A stretch of 64,000 nt of DNA from JAEZDP01 sp964430855 (GTDB lineage: Bacteria; Acidobacteriota; Vicinamibacteria; Vicinamibacterales; Vicinamibacteraceae), in assembly GCA_964430855.1 (NCBI GenBank), contig CAYSHC010000012.1, positions 1-64,000 of the forward strand, given 5' to 3'. The translations under genes and the position numbers were made by a program. The notes beneath the pieces were generated by a model that saw only the letters and a program-made list of their open reading frames with translations, was not told the DNA's origin and did no database searches. This document shows positions 8,934 to 17,494 of this stretch, piece after piece; position 1 is the stretch's first letter; the number at the start of each line of letters is the position of its first letter.

Positions 8934-10369
8934 AGCGCTACAACCGTCTGCTGGCCGTGGCGCACGTGGCGGTGGACGCCACCGCAGGCATGCTGGCCTT
9001 CATGGCCGCCTACTGGGTGCGCTTCCACTCCGGCCTGATCGGCGTGACCAAGGGCGTCCCGCCCGTCGAGCAGTATCTGTGGGTCACGCCGCTGCTCGGC
9101 CTGCTCGTGCCGCTGGCCTTCCAGCTCCACGGCGTCTACCGGCTGCGGCGCGGCCGGTCACGCATCGACGACTTCTTCGGCGTCCTCGTCGGCAGCGTCC
9201 TGGCCGTCGTCCTCGGCGTGGTCACGACGCTGTACGTGCAGACGTACTACATCCCCGACCCGCTCAAGGACCGCGGCGTCTTCGAGGTCAGCCAGCTGGT
9301 CTGGGGGATCTTCCTCATCTTCAACGTCGCGCTGACGTTCAGCGCGCGGGTGGCGGTTCGCGACTGGCTCGAGCGCCGCTGGCGCGCCGGCATCGGCCTC
9401 AAGAAGGTGCTGGTGGCCGGCGCTGGCGACCTCGGGCGCCTGGTCGTCGACAAGATCCTCGAGCACCGGGAGCTGGGCCTCAAGGTCGTGGGCTTTGTGG
9501 ACGACCGCGCCGACTCGGGGGGGTACATCGGCTACCGCGGCCTGCCGCTGCTCGGCACGCTCGAGGAGACCCCCGAGATCCTCCAGCGCGAGAAGATCGA
9601 CCAGCTCTACGTGGCGCTGCCGCTGGACGAGCATGTGAAGATGCTCAAGCTCGTCGAGAACGCCAACCGCGAGATCGTGGACATCAAGGTCGTCCCCGAC
9701 CTGCTCCAGATGATCTCGCTGCGCGCCAGGCTCGAGGACCTCGACGGGCTGCCGATCATCAACATCCACGACGTGCCGCTGCGCGGCATGAACGCGCTGC
9801 TGAAGCGCGCGATGGACGTCGTGCTGGCGGCGGTCGGGCTGCTCGTCCTGTCGCCCGTCCTCGTGCTCATCGCCATCGTGCTGCGCGCCACGTCGCCGGG
9901 CCCGGCGCTGTTCCGGCAGGAGCGCATGGGCCTCGACGGCAAGCCGTTCTACGTCTGGAAGTTCCGTTCGATGTACGACGGGGCCGAGCGCGAGTCGGGG
10001 CCGGTGTGGGCGACCGAGGACGACCCGCGCTGCACGCCGATCGGACGCTTCCTGCGCCGGTCGAACCTCGACGAGCTGCCGCAGCTGTGGAACGTCCTCA
10101 AGGGCGACATGTCGCTCGTCGGCCCGCGTCCCGAACGTCCGTTCTTCGTCGACCAGTTCAAGCAGCGCATCCCGCAGTACATGCTGCGCCACAAGGTGCG
10201 CGCCGGCCTGACCGGCTGGGCGCAGGTCAACGGCTGGCGCGGCAACACGTCCATCGAGAAGCGCATCGAGTTCGACCTGTACTACATCGAGAACTGGTCG
10301 ATCATGCTCGACCTCAAGATCATGTGGCTGACGCTCGTGAAGGGCTTCTTCCACCGCCACGCGTACTGA
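8927..10369 (+). CDS. Undecaprenyl-phosphate sugar-1-phosphate transferase (PHPT family)
   Basis: Initiates polysaccharide assembly by moving a sugar-1-phosphate from a UDP-sugar to polyprenyl phosphate in the inner membrane. 480 residues. Four hydrophobic segments occupy the first 150 residues, followed by a Rossmann-like CoA-binding domain (VAGAGDLGRLVVDKIL). The C-terminal catalytic part has a membrane helix near KRAMDVVLAAVGLL, then KFRSM, DELPQLWNVLKGDMSLVGPRPE and GLTGWAQVNGWRG. All signature motifs of the WcaJ/EpsE-like family are intact. The sugar is probably glucose or galactose (inference). The ATG at 8927 lies inside the end of the previous gene. Confidence 0.95.
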   Translation: MVKRYNRLLAVAHVAVDATAGMLAFMAAYWVRFHSGLIGVTKGVPPVEQYLWVTPLLGLLVPLAFQLHGVYRLRRGRSRIDDFFGVLVGSVLAVVLGVVTTLYVQTYYIPDPLKDRGVFEVSQLVWGIFLIFNVALTFSARVAVRDWLERRWRAGIGLKKVLVAGAGDLGRLVVDKILEHRELGLKVVGFVDDRADSGGYIGYRGLPLLGTLEETPEILQREKIDQLYVALPLDEHVKMLKLVENANREIVDIKVVPDLLQMISLRARLEDLDGLPIINIHDVPLRGMNALLKRAMDVVLAAVGLLVLSPVLVLIAIVLRATSPGPALFRQERMGLDGKPFYVWKFRSMYDGAERESGPVWATEDDPRCTPIGRFLRRSNLDELPQLWNVLKGDMSLVGPRPERPFFVDQFKQRIPQYMLRHKVRAGLTGWAQVNGWRGNTSIEKRIEFDLYYIENWSIMLDLKIMWLTLVKGFFHRHAY

Positions 10370-10381
10370 GCACGTTCACAC

Positions 10382-11374
10382 ATGCCCACCCCCCGTGTCG
10401 TCATCACCGGTGCGGCCGGCTTCATCGGCTCGCATCTCGCTGAAACCCTGCTCGACCGCGGCTACTCCGTGGTGGGCGTCGACAACCTGCTGACCGGGGA
10501 CGTCGCCAACATCGCCCACCTGGTCAATCGCGACTTCACCTTCATCAAGCACGACGTCACCAACTTCATCTACATCGACGGCCGCGTCGACTACGTGCTG
10601 CACTGGGCCAGCCCGGCGAGCCCGATCGACTACCTGGAGCTGCCCATCCCGACGCTGAAGGTCGGCGCACTCGGCACGCACAAGGCGCTCGGCCTCGCCA
10701 AGGAAAAGCGCGCGCGCTTCGTCCTCGCGTCGACGTCCGAGGTGTACGGCGACCCGCTCGAGCACCCGCAGACGGAGAACTACTGGGGCAACGTGAACCC
10801 CGTCGGTCCGCGGGGCGTGTACGACGAAGCCAAGCGCTTCGCCGAGGCCATGACGATGGGCTACCACCGGTACCACGGCCTCGACACGAAGATCGTCAGG
10901 ATCTTCAACACGTACGGCCCGCGGATGCGCGTCCGTGACGGCCGTGCCGTGCCGGCGTTCATCAGCCAGGCGCTGGCCGGCGAGGACGTCACGATCTTCG
11001 GTGACGGCACGCAGACGCGCAGCTTCTGCTACATCTCGGACCTGGTGGACGGCATCATCCGGCTCATGGAGTCGGACGTGAACGACCCGGTCAACATCGG
11101 CAACCCCCACGAGCTGACCATCAAGGAGATCGCCGAGACGATCATCCGCATGACCGGCTCGTCGAGCCGCATCGTCTACCAGCCGCTGCCGACCGACGAC
11201 CCGAAGGTGCGGCGGCCCGATATCACGCGTGCCCGCACGCTGCTCAACTGGGAGCCGAAGGTCAGCCTCGAGGACGGCCTGACGCGCACGATCGAGTACT
11301 TCCGCCAGAAGATCGGGGCCACGGCCGGCGGGCCGCGGGCCGCGGACGGCTCGCCGCACACCGCCGGCCGCTAA
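10382..11374 (+). CDS. uxs: UDP-glucuronate decarboxylase (UDP-xylose synthase)
   Basis: Converts UDP-glucuronate to UDP-xylose with bound NAD+. 330 residues, extended SDR fold: GAAGFIG (10-16), STSEVYGDP, and the catalytic Y147/K151 pair in VYDEAKR. The signature DVTNFIYIDGRVDYVLHWASPASP is the decarboxylase pattern, not the epimerase one. Downstream of the PHPT gene by 12 nt. With ugd at 2128-3423 it completes a route from UDP-glucose to UDP-xylose. The last 15 or so residues (GGPRAADGSPHTAGR) are encoded by the first heptads of a repeat field, so this tail is probably not part of the folded enzyme. Confidence 0.95.
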   Translation: MPTPRVVITGAAGFIGSHLAETLLDRGYSVVGVDNLLTGDVANIAHLVNRDFTFIKHDVTNFIYIDGRVDYVLHWASPASPIDYLELPIPTLKVGALGTHKALGLAKEKRARFVLASTSEVYGDPLEHPQTENYWGNVNPVGPRGVYDEAKRFAEAMTMGYHRYHGLDTKIVRIFNTYGPRMRVRDGRAVPAFISQALAGEDVTIFGDGTQTRSFCYISDLVDGIIRLMESDVNDPVNIGNPHELTIKEIAETIIRMTGSSSRIVYQPLPTDDPKVRRPDITRARTLLNWEPKVSLEDGLTRTIEYFRQKIGATAGGPRAADGSPHTAGR

Positions 11375-11645
11375 CCGCTTGCCGCGGACCGCCCACCGCG
11401 AACCGCCGGCCGCTCACAGCTCACGACCAACCGCTCGCCGCGAGCCGCTTGCCGATCATCCGTCCCGAGCTGCGCTTCCGCGCACGGCCGGCCGCGCGGC
11501 GCCTGCGGAGTTCCGTCCGAGGAGTGCCCGTGACCGCACCCCGCGAGGCCGCTGGCGCTCGTGGGGCGAGGCGCCCGCGGCAAGGGTCCACGGCAAGCAG
11601 CGAGTGGGACGCGGCTCGCGGCTCGCGGCTCGCGGTTCGCGGCGA
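11330..11645. repeat. Heptanucleotide repeat field, two inverted arms
   Basis: From 11330 to 11455 the plus strand reads as 18 consecutive 7-base units of the form NNRCCGC (for example taaccgc, ggaccgc, gaaccgc, gagccgc), a few degenerate. From about 11597 to 11645 it reads as GCGGYNN units (gcggctc three times, then gcggttc, gcggcga), the reverse complement of the same unit. The arms lie between the convergent ends of uxs and pgsA, so they could fold into a long imperfect hairpin. The 140 nt between the arms shows no gene I can support. Confidence 0.8.
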
Positions 11646-11652
11646 TCCGCAG

Positions 11653-12198
11653 CTACCGGCTGGCGATCCGCCACAGGTAGTCCGCGCCGCTCAGCAGCGT
11701 GATGACGAGCGACGCGTAGACGAAGTACATCGGCACCGGCGAGGCCACACCGAGCGCGTTGTAGAGCAGGGTGACGGCCCCGGTGACGATGAAGGTGGCC
11801 GTGGCCAGCTTGCCGAGCAGCGACGGATGGAAGGTGCGGCGGCCGATGGCGAGGTTGACGACGGCCACCGTGACGACGATGCCGACGTCGCGGCCGATGA
11901 CCAGCAGCGTGAGCCAGAGCGGGATGCGGTGAATCAGGTGATCGAGCGGCAGCGTGAGGACGATGAACATCGTGACCAGCAGCAGCTTGTCGGCTGCCGG
12001 GTCGAGCCATGCGCCGAGCGTCGTCTGCTGCTTCGCGCGCCGCGCGATGAGGCCGTCGAACAGGTCCGTGATGCCGGCGAGGACGAAGATCGCGAGCGAC
12101 AGCGTGACGTGCCCGTAGACGAGCGAGATGGCGAACGCGGGGATGAGGGCCATCCGCAGCAGCGTGAGCTGGTTGGCCACCGTGAGCACACCGGACAT
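11653..12198 (-). CDS. pgsA: CDP-diacylglycerol-glycerol-3-phosphate phosphatidyltransferase
   Basis: Makes phosphatidylglycerol phosphate in the inner membrane. 181 residues with about five hydrophobic segments. The complete CDP-alcohol phosphotransferase signature is present with exact spacing: D45, D48, G49, A52, R53, G62, D66, D70. It is the last gene of a minus-strand run hflX, TPR/SLH lipoprotein, pgsA, 22 nt after the lipoprotein stop. A related CDP-alcohol substrate (for example cardiolipin-type) cannot be excluded. Confidence 0.88.
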   Translation of the reverse strand: MSGVLTVANQLTLLRMALIPAFAISLVYGHVTLSLAIFVLAGITDLFDGLIARRAKQQTTLGAWLDPAADKLLLVTMFIVLTLPLDHLIHRIPLWLTLLVIGRDVGIVVTVAVVNLAIGRRTFHPSLLGKLATATFIVTGAVTLLYNALGVASPVPMYFVYASLVITLLSGADYLWRIASR

Positions 12199-12220
12199 GG
12201 CGAACGTGCCGGGTCACCGG

Positions 12221-13636
12221 CTACTGACGGGACCGCGGTCCTCCCGTGTCCAGGCCGGCCTGTTCCACGAGCGCCGTGAGGCGCGCAATCGCCGCGGCGG
12301 CCGCGGCCCCCGAGACGCGCTCTGCGGCGTTGAAGCGCCCGTCCTCCGACACGTCCAGCACGCCGCTGGCCACCGCCCGGGACGCGGGGCCGTAGAGCAC
12401 GTGCCCGGGACGGAGGTCGGGGAACGGCGTCCGCGCCGCTCGCCAGCGGCTGGCCTGCGCCGGTGCGCGACCTGCGACGAGCGCGAGCACGCGGTCGACG
12501 GCCACCGCCAGGTCGCCGCGGCTGACGATCCCCGCGGGCTGGAACGTGTGGTTGGCGTATTCGGTCATCACGCCTGCGCGAATCACCTGGAGGATCGCGG
12601 ACTGCGCCCAGTGGCGCCGTGCGTCGGTGATGAGCACCGCCGGACGCCTCGGTGTGAGCAGCGCCGGCAGGTGGTGTACGAGCAGCGCGGCCAGCTCGCC
12701 GCGCGTGACGGTGGGGTTCGTGGGGATCGCCCTGAACTCTTCCGGCAGGCGCGCCTCGGCGAGATCGGCCTCGAGCGACGCGATCGTGTCGGCGACATCG
12801 GGCAGGTCGGGATTGAGCCGGGCCGCCTGCCGCAGGTCGGCGAGGCCGCCCTCGACGTCCCCGCGCCTTGCCTTGATGCGCCCCTGGAGCGCCCACGCCT
12901 CGGCGTCGTTCGCGTCGAGCTCGAGGGCGCGCGCCGTCCGTGCGAGCGCCTCGTCATCGTCGCCGAGCTCCGCCGCGACGCGCGCGAGGTCGCGGTGCAG
13001 GAACCCGCTCTCGGGCGACGCCTCCACCGCGCGCGTGAACGCGTCTCTCGCCGCCGCGTAGTCGCCGCGCGACAGCGCCGACCGTCCGAGCGCGACGTCC
13101 GCCTGCACGGCGCGCAGCCGGAGCACGCCGACGCGGCGCGACGCGACGGGATGATCGGGGGCCACCTTCAGCACCGCGGTGTAGGCGGCAAACGCCTCGC
13201 CTTCGCGCCCGAGCTCGAGCAGCGTCTCGGCGCGGCCCACGAGCGCGGGCAGGTAGTCGCTCCTGCGCGACAGCGCGCCATCGAATGCCTCGAGCGCGCC
13301 GGCGTAGTCGCTCACGGCGAGACGGGTGAAGCCCACGCCCGCCTGCGACGGGTAGAAGCCGGGCGTCCGCTGGAGGACGCCGCGGAACGTCCGCTCCGCG
13401 GCCCTGGGATCGCCGAGCTGGAGCTGCACCCATGCCCGTTCATGGTTCTCGGCCGCCGGCGTGATGCGCGCGAGGTCGGCGGGCACGTCGGGTCGCGGGA
13501 AGTCCGGGTAGCGCTCCGTCCCCGGCACGAGCACCGGCAGGGGCGCCGGCTTCGCGCAGCCGGCGATGGCCACGAGCGCGACGAGCGAGGCGCGCAGCAG
13601 CCAGCGTGTCGCGCGGGATTGAACACCGCCGCTCAC
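12221..13636 (-). CDS. Lipoprotein with TPR repeats and C-terminal SLH-like motifs
   Basis: 471 residues. Signal with lipobox AIAGC (Cys27) predicts a lipidated exported protein. Residues about 60-320 are helical TPR-like repeats (for example QLGDPRAAERTFRGVL, SRGDYAAARDAFTRAVEASPE, GLADLRQAARLNPDLPD). The C-terminal 150 residues carry S-layer-homology-like patterns: HWAQSAILQVIRAGVM followed by TFQPAGIVSRGDLAVAVDRVL, and a later FPDLRPGHVLYGPASRAVASGVL. The GTG start overlaps the hflX stop (GTGA). Probably an envelope scaffold or assembly factor; no catalytic motif is visible. Confidence 0.85.
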   Translation of the reverse strand: MSGGVQSRATRWLLRASLVALVAIAGCAKPAPLPVLVPGTERYPDFPRPDVPADLARITPAAENHERAWVQLQLGDPRAAERTFRGVLQRTPGFYPSQAGVGFTRLAVSDYAGALEAFDGALSRRSDYLPALVGRAETLLELGREGEAFAAYTAVLKVAPDHPVASRRVGVLRLRAVQADVALGRSALSRGDYAAARDAFTRAVEASPESGFLHRDLARVAAELGDDDEALARTARALELDANDAEAWALQGRIKARRGDVEGGLADLRQAARLNPDLPDVADTIASLEADLAEARLPEEFRAIPTNPTVTRGELAALLVHHLPALLTPRRPAVLITDARRHWAQSAILQVIRAGVMTEYANHTFQPAGIVSRGDLAVAVDRVLALVAGRAPAQASRWRAARTPFPDLRPGHVLYGPASRAVASGVLDVSEDGRFNAAERVSGAAAAAAIARLTALVEQAGLDTGGPRSRQ

Positions 13637-14922
13637 AGCGCGTGCCCCTCGCGCAGCCGTTGCACCAGCCGACGCGGGACGTCGGCCTCGATGCTGACCG
13701 CGTCGCCGTCGGCATCGTGGCTCACCACGTGCGCGACCTGGTAGAGGCGCGCGATCGCGTCGCGGTCGGCGGGCTGGCTCTGGTCGAACCGGAGCGTCAG
13801 CCGGCGCGTGTCGAGCTGCAGCGCCGTCGCGATCCGCGCGCGCAACTGGTCGAGGCCGTCGCCGGTCCGCGCGGAGATGCGCACCGCGTGCGGATGCGCC
13901 TGCTGCAGCCGCGTCCGCGCCGCGGCGTCGATCCTGTCGATCTTGTTGAGCACGAGCAGCGTCGGCACCTCGCTCGCGTCGACTTCCGCCAGCACGCGCT
14001 CGACGGCCTCCATCTGTGCCTCGTAGTCGTCGCGCGAGGCGTCGACCACGTGCAGCAGCAGGTCGGCTTCGGCCACCTCCTCGAGCGTCGCGCGGAAGGC
14101 CGCGACGAGCGCGTGCGGAAGGCGGTCGATGAAGCCCACCGTGTCGGAGAGGCGCGCCGTCTGGCGGTTCGGCAGGCGCATCTCGCGTGTCAACGGGTCG
14201 AGCGTCACAAACAGCGCGTCGGAGGCGACGGCCGCGTCGTGCGTGAGCTGGTTGAACAGCGTGGTCTTGCCGGCGTTGGTATAGCCGACCAGCGCCACGA
14301 CGGGCACGTCGATACGCCGGCGCCGCTCGCGCGTCCGGGCGCGCCGTCGCCCGACCTCCTTCAGGTCGTCGGTGATGCTCTTGATGCGCTGCCGGATGCG
14401 CCGCCTGTCGGTCTCGAGCTTCGTCTCGCCGGGGCCACGCGTGCCGATGCCGCCGCCGAGGCGCGACAGCGCCGTGGACGCGCCGACGAGGCGCGGGAGC
14501 AGGTACTGCAGCTGCGCCAGCTCCACCTGGAGCTTGCCTTCGCGCGTCCGCGCGCGGCGAGCGAAGATGTCGAGGATGAGCTGCGTCCTGTCGATGACGC
14601 GGCGTTCGAGGACGCGCTCGATGTTGCGCAGCTGCGCCGGCGTCAGCTCGTTGTCGAAGATGACGAGATCGAGGTCGGCCTCCTCGCAGGCGGCTCGCAG
14701 GGTCTCGAGCTTGCCGGAGCCGATGAAGGTGGACGCGTCGGGACGTGCACGCTCCTGCACGAACCGGAGCACCGGCTCGACGTCAGCCGCCTCGGCCAGC
14801 CCCGCCAGTTCGTCCAGTGCTTCGTCTGCCGTGTCACGCCCCGCGCCCTCGGTGGCGAGCCCGACGAGGGCTGCCCGCTCACGGACGTGGCCATCCATGC
14901 TCTCGCCGTCGCGTTCCCTCAC
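13633..14922 (-). CDS. hflX: GTPase HflX, ribosome-associated
   Basis: Splits and rescues stalled 70S ribosomes under stress. 429 residues: an N-terminal HflX domain (DASTFIGSGKLETL, FDNELTPAQLRN), the glycine-rich linker LSRLGGGIGTRGPGETKLE, then the G domain with G1 GYTNAGKTT, G3 DTVGF and G4 NKID. The C-terminal part past residue 350 is shorter than in E. coli. The start is a GTG at 14922 placed 7 nt after TACACT; an internal ATG at 14898 is an alternative. It opens the hflX-lipoprotein-pgsA run. Confidence 0.95.
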   Translation of the reverse strand: MRERDGESMDGHVRERAALVGLATEGAGRDTADEALDELAGLAEAADVEPVLRFVQERARPDASTFIGSGKLETLRAACEEADLDLVIFDNELTPAQLRNIERVLERRVIDRTQLILDIFARRARTREGKLQVELAQLQYLLPRLVGASTALSRLGGGIGTRGPGETKLETDRRRIRQRIKSITDDLKEVGRRRARTRERRRRIDVPVVALVGYTNAGKTTLFNQLTHDAAVASDALFVTLDPLTREMRLPNRQTARLSDTVGFIDRLPHALVAAFRATLEEVAEADLLLHVVDASRDDYEAQMEAVERVLAEVDASEVPTLLVLNKIDRIDAAARTRLQQAHPHAVRISARTGDGLDQLRARIATALQLDTRRLTLRFDQSQPADRDAIARLYQVAHVVSHDADGDAVSIEADVPRRLVQRLREGHAL

Positions 14923-14929
14923 TGAGCCG

Positions 14930-14938
14930 AGTGTAGCA
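14930..14938 (-). promoter_or_regulatory. Extended -10 element TGCTACACT for hflX, leaderless geometry
   Basis: Minus-strand TG-n-TACACT; the hexamer ends 7 nt before the hflX GTG. No Shine-Dalgarno sequence fits between them. Confidence 0.5.
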
Positions 14939-14953
14939 CGCGGATCCTGACGC

Positions 14954-14973
14954 CTCCGCGGGGCCCGGCGGAG
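14954..14973 (-). terminator. Possible terminator hairpin after the MFS gene
   Basis: Inverted repeat CTCCGC / GCGGAG with an 8-nt GC-rich loop, downstream of the MFS stop and upstream of the hflX promoter. No U-tract, so only a weak candidate. Confidence 0.3.
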
Positions 14974-15012
14974 CCGGACTCGGCGCGCAATCCCTCGCGA
15001 AAACGGCGGCGT

Positions 15013-16260
15013 TCACACGTCTTCGACGGGCGGCGTCCTCTCGGCGGTGACCGGCTGGTGCATCAGCGTCGCGACCATGGCCGCCACCAGGCTCAGCGTG
15101 ACGGCGCCGACGATGAAGACGCTGCGCAGGCTGATGCGCGCGAGCACGCCGCTCAGCATCGGGCTGAGCGACAGGCCGACGAGCGACGCGCTCGACAGCA
15201 GCCCGAAGCCGGCCGAGCGCGCCCCCTCGGGCAGCGTCGCGCCGCCCGCCGCGAAGGCCGCCGTCATGCCCGTGCCGATCGACAGTCCGAAGCACGCGAC
15301 CGCCACCGCGAGCACGGGCACGGGCGCGCCGACGACAAACGGCACGAGCGCGACGGCGGCGGTGACCGCCACCGCCCTCAACAGGACGCGCGGCGGGAAG
15401 CGCCCGAGCAGCCGCTGCGTGGCGAGGTTGCCGGCCGCGCCGGTGGCTGCCGCGATCGACAGCAGCATGCCCACATACAGCGCGACGCGCGCCTCCGGCA
15501 CGCCCGCGGCCGACAGGTACAGCGGCAGGATCGGCGCGAAGCTGCGGTCAACGAGCTGCAGCGCGAAGATGACGCCCATCAGGAGCAGCAGGTTCTGGAG
15601 CGCCAGCATGCTGCGGAACGTCAGCGGCCCCCGCCCGGCCTGCCGCGCGTCCGCATGGCCACGCGTATCCGGGTCCGGTGCGGGCGACGCCTGCGCCGGC
15701 CGCCCCGGCTCCTGGTACCACCGCCACACGAGGACGAGCGCGGCCGCGTAGAAGGCCGCCGACACGAAGAACGTGTGGCGGATCCCGATGGCCCAGGCCA
15801 GCACGCCGCCGACGACGGGCCCGACGGCCGGCCCCAGCCGCTGGGCGGTCTGCACGGTGCCGATGAACGCCGCCATCCTGCCGGGCGGCGCGGCGCTGGC
15901 GGCCATGGCGACGGCGAGCGCGCCGTAGCCCGCGAAGAACCCCTGGAACACGCGCAGCGCGACGATGTGCCACGGGCTCGTCACGAGCCCCATCGCAATC
16001 ATTGTCAGCGAGAAGGCGACGAGCGACCGGATGACCAGCAGCTTGTTGCCGAAGCGATCGGCCAGCCGGCCCCAGAGGGGCGCGAGCACGGCCGTCATGC
16101 CGGGCGTGATGCCGAGGCTGATGCCCGACCACAGCGCGATCTCGGCCGCGTCCTGCATGCCGAGGGACGCGAAGTAGAGCGGCAGCAGCGGCATGGCGAG
16201 CGTGAAGCCCGCGAAGCCGATGAAGCACGCGGCGGCGATCGCGAAGAGGTTACGCGTCAC
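15013..16260 (-). CDS. MFS transporter, drug-efflux-like
   Basis: 415 residues with about twelve hydrophobic segments in two halves joined by a hydrophilic loop around residues 190-215. The loop after helix 2 has the major-facilitator motif A equivalent (GRLADRFGNKLLVIRS), and GPAVGPVVGGVLA resembles the motif C of proton antiporters, which suggests efflux. The GTG start is 7 nt after the acyl-CoA dehydrogenase stop. Substrate unknown; the operon partner suggests nothing specific. Confidence 0.88.
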   Translation of the reverse strand: MTRNLFAIAAACFIGFAGFTLAMPLLPLYFASLGMQDAAEIALWSGISLGITPGMTAVLAPLWGRLADRFGNKLLVIRSLVAFSLTMIAMGLVTSPWHIVALRVFQGFFAGYGALAVAMAASAAPPGRMAAFIGTVQTAQRLGPAVGPVVGGVLAWAIGIRHTFFVSAAFYAAALVLVWRWYQEPGRPAQASPAPDPDTRGHADARQAGRGPLTFRSMLALQNLLLLMGVIFALQLVDRSFAPILPLYLSAAGVPEARVALYVGMLLSIAAATGAAGNLATQRLLGRFPPRVLLRAVAVTAAVALVPFVVGAPVPVLAVAVACFGLSIGTGMTAAFAAGGATLPEGARSAGFGLLSSASLVGLSLSPMLSGVLARISLRSVFIVGAVTLSLVAAMVATLMHQPVTAERTPPVEDV

Positions 16261-16267
16261 ATGTCGC

Positions 16268-17485
16268 TTACGCGCCGGCCGCGCCGGCGTCGAAGGGCGG
16301 CAGCTGGCACCGCGACGGCCGGTCCTCGCGGTACCCGAGCAGGTAGTCGGCCTGCATCAGCGTGTGGATCTCGCGCGTGCCCTCGTAGATGACCGCGCCC
16401 TTGGCGTTGCGATAGAAGCGGCCCACCGGGTAGTCGTCCGAGTAGCCATTGGCGCCGTGGATCTGGACGGCGTCCGACGCGGCGCGCTCCGACGCCACGG
16501 TCGACACCCACTTGGCAAGGCTCGTCTCGCGGGTATCCCGGCGACCGGTGTTCTTGAGCCAGCCCGATCGCATCCACAGCAGCCGCGAGGTCTGGTAGTC
16601 GGCTTCCATCCCGGCCAGCATCTGCTTGACGAGCTGGTGCTCGCCGATCTCCACGCCGAACGTCCGGCGCGCGCGCGCGTAGGCGACGCTGGCGTCACGA
16701 CACGCGCGGATGAGCCCCGTGGCGCCGGCCGCCACGGTGTAGCGGCCCTGATCGAGCGCCGACATCGCGATCTTGAAGCCCTCGCCTTCCTCGCCCAGCC
16801 GGTTCTCGGCGGGCACCTCCACGTCGTCCATCCTGAACCAGCCGGTGTTGCCGGCGCGGATGCCCCACTTGTGCTCGAGCGTCCCGCTCGAGAACCCCTT
16901 GAACGCGCGCTCGACGATGAAGGCGCTGAGCCCCGAGGTGTCACGCGCCTGCTTCTTCGAGAGGTCCGTCCAGGCGATGACGAGGAAGTGATCCGCGACG
17001 TCCGCGAGCGAAATCCACGTCTTCTCGCCGGACAGCACGTACCCGTCGCCGTGCCGGCGCGCCACCGTCTGGATGCCGCGGGCGTCACTGCCCGCCGACG
17101 GCTCGGTGAGGCCGAAGGTCGCGATCTTCTCGCCCGCCGCCTGCGGCGCCAGGTACCGGGCCTTCTGGGCCTCGGTGCCCCACGTCAGCAGCGAGAGGCT
17201 GTTGAGCGCGACGTGCACCGACAGGATGACGCGCAGCGACGTGTCGACGTACTCGAGTTCCTCGCAGGCGAGCCCGAGGCTGATGTAGTCCATGCCGGCG
17301 CCGCGGTACCGCTCCGGCACGCAGATGCCGAGCAGCCCGAGGCCGGCCATGCCCTCGAGGATCGACGGGTCGAAGCGGTGGGCGCGATCGAGCTCCGCGA
17401 TGCGCGGCGCGACCTCGCGCGCGGCCCATTCGCGGACGCTGCCTTCGAGCAGCCGGTGTTCCTCGCTCAGCTCGAAGTCGATCAT
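16268..17485 (-). CDS. Acyl-CoA dehydrogenase, FAD-dependent
   Basis: Oxidises acyl-CoA to enoyl-CoA, passing electrons to ETF. 405 residues, all three domains: helical N-terminus, the beta domain with FGLTEPSAGSDARG and GEKTWISLADVAD, and the C-terminal helices with ARRTFGVEIGEHQ and the catalytic-glutamate segment YEGTREIHTLMQADYLLG. The chain matches the short-chain/glutaryl-CoA-like group in length. It lies 9 nt downstream of the SAM hydrolase and directly before the MFS gene. Substrate chain length cannot be read from sequence. Confidence 0.92.
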   Translation of the reverse strand: MIDFELSEEHRLLEGSVREWAAREVAPRIAELDRAHRFDPSILEGMAGLGLLGICVPERYRGAGMDYISLGLACEELEYVDTSLRVILSVHVALNSLSLLTWGTEAQKARYLAPQAAGEKIATFGLTEPSAGSDARGIQTVARRHGDGYVLSGEKTWISLADVADHFLVIAWTDLSKKQARDTSGLSAFIVERAFKGFSSGTLEHKWGIRAGNTGWFRMDDVEVPAENRLGEEGEGFKIAMSALDQGRYTVAAGATGLIRACRDASVAYARARRTFGVEIGEHQLVKQMLAGMEADYQTSRLLWMRSGWLKNTGRRDTRETSLAKWVSTVASERAASDAVQIHGANGYSDDYPVGRFYRNAKGAVIYEGTREIHTLMQADYLLGYREDRPSRCQLPPFDAGAAGA

Positions 17486-17494
17486 CGGAAAGGC

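Noticed and set aside
11330..11645. CRISPR array
   Set aside because: The units are 7 bp long and contiguous, with no spacers of 25-40 nt.
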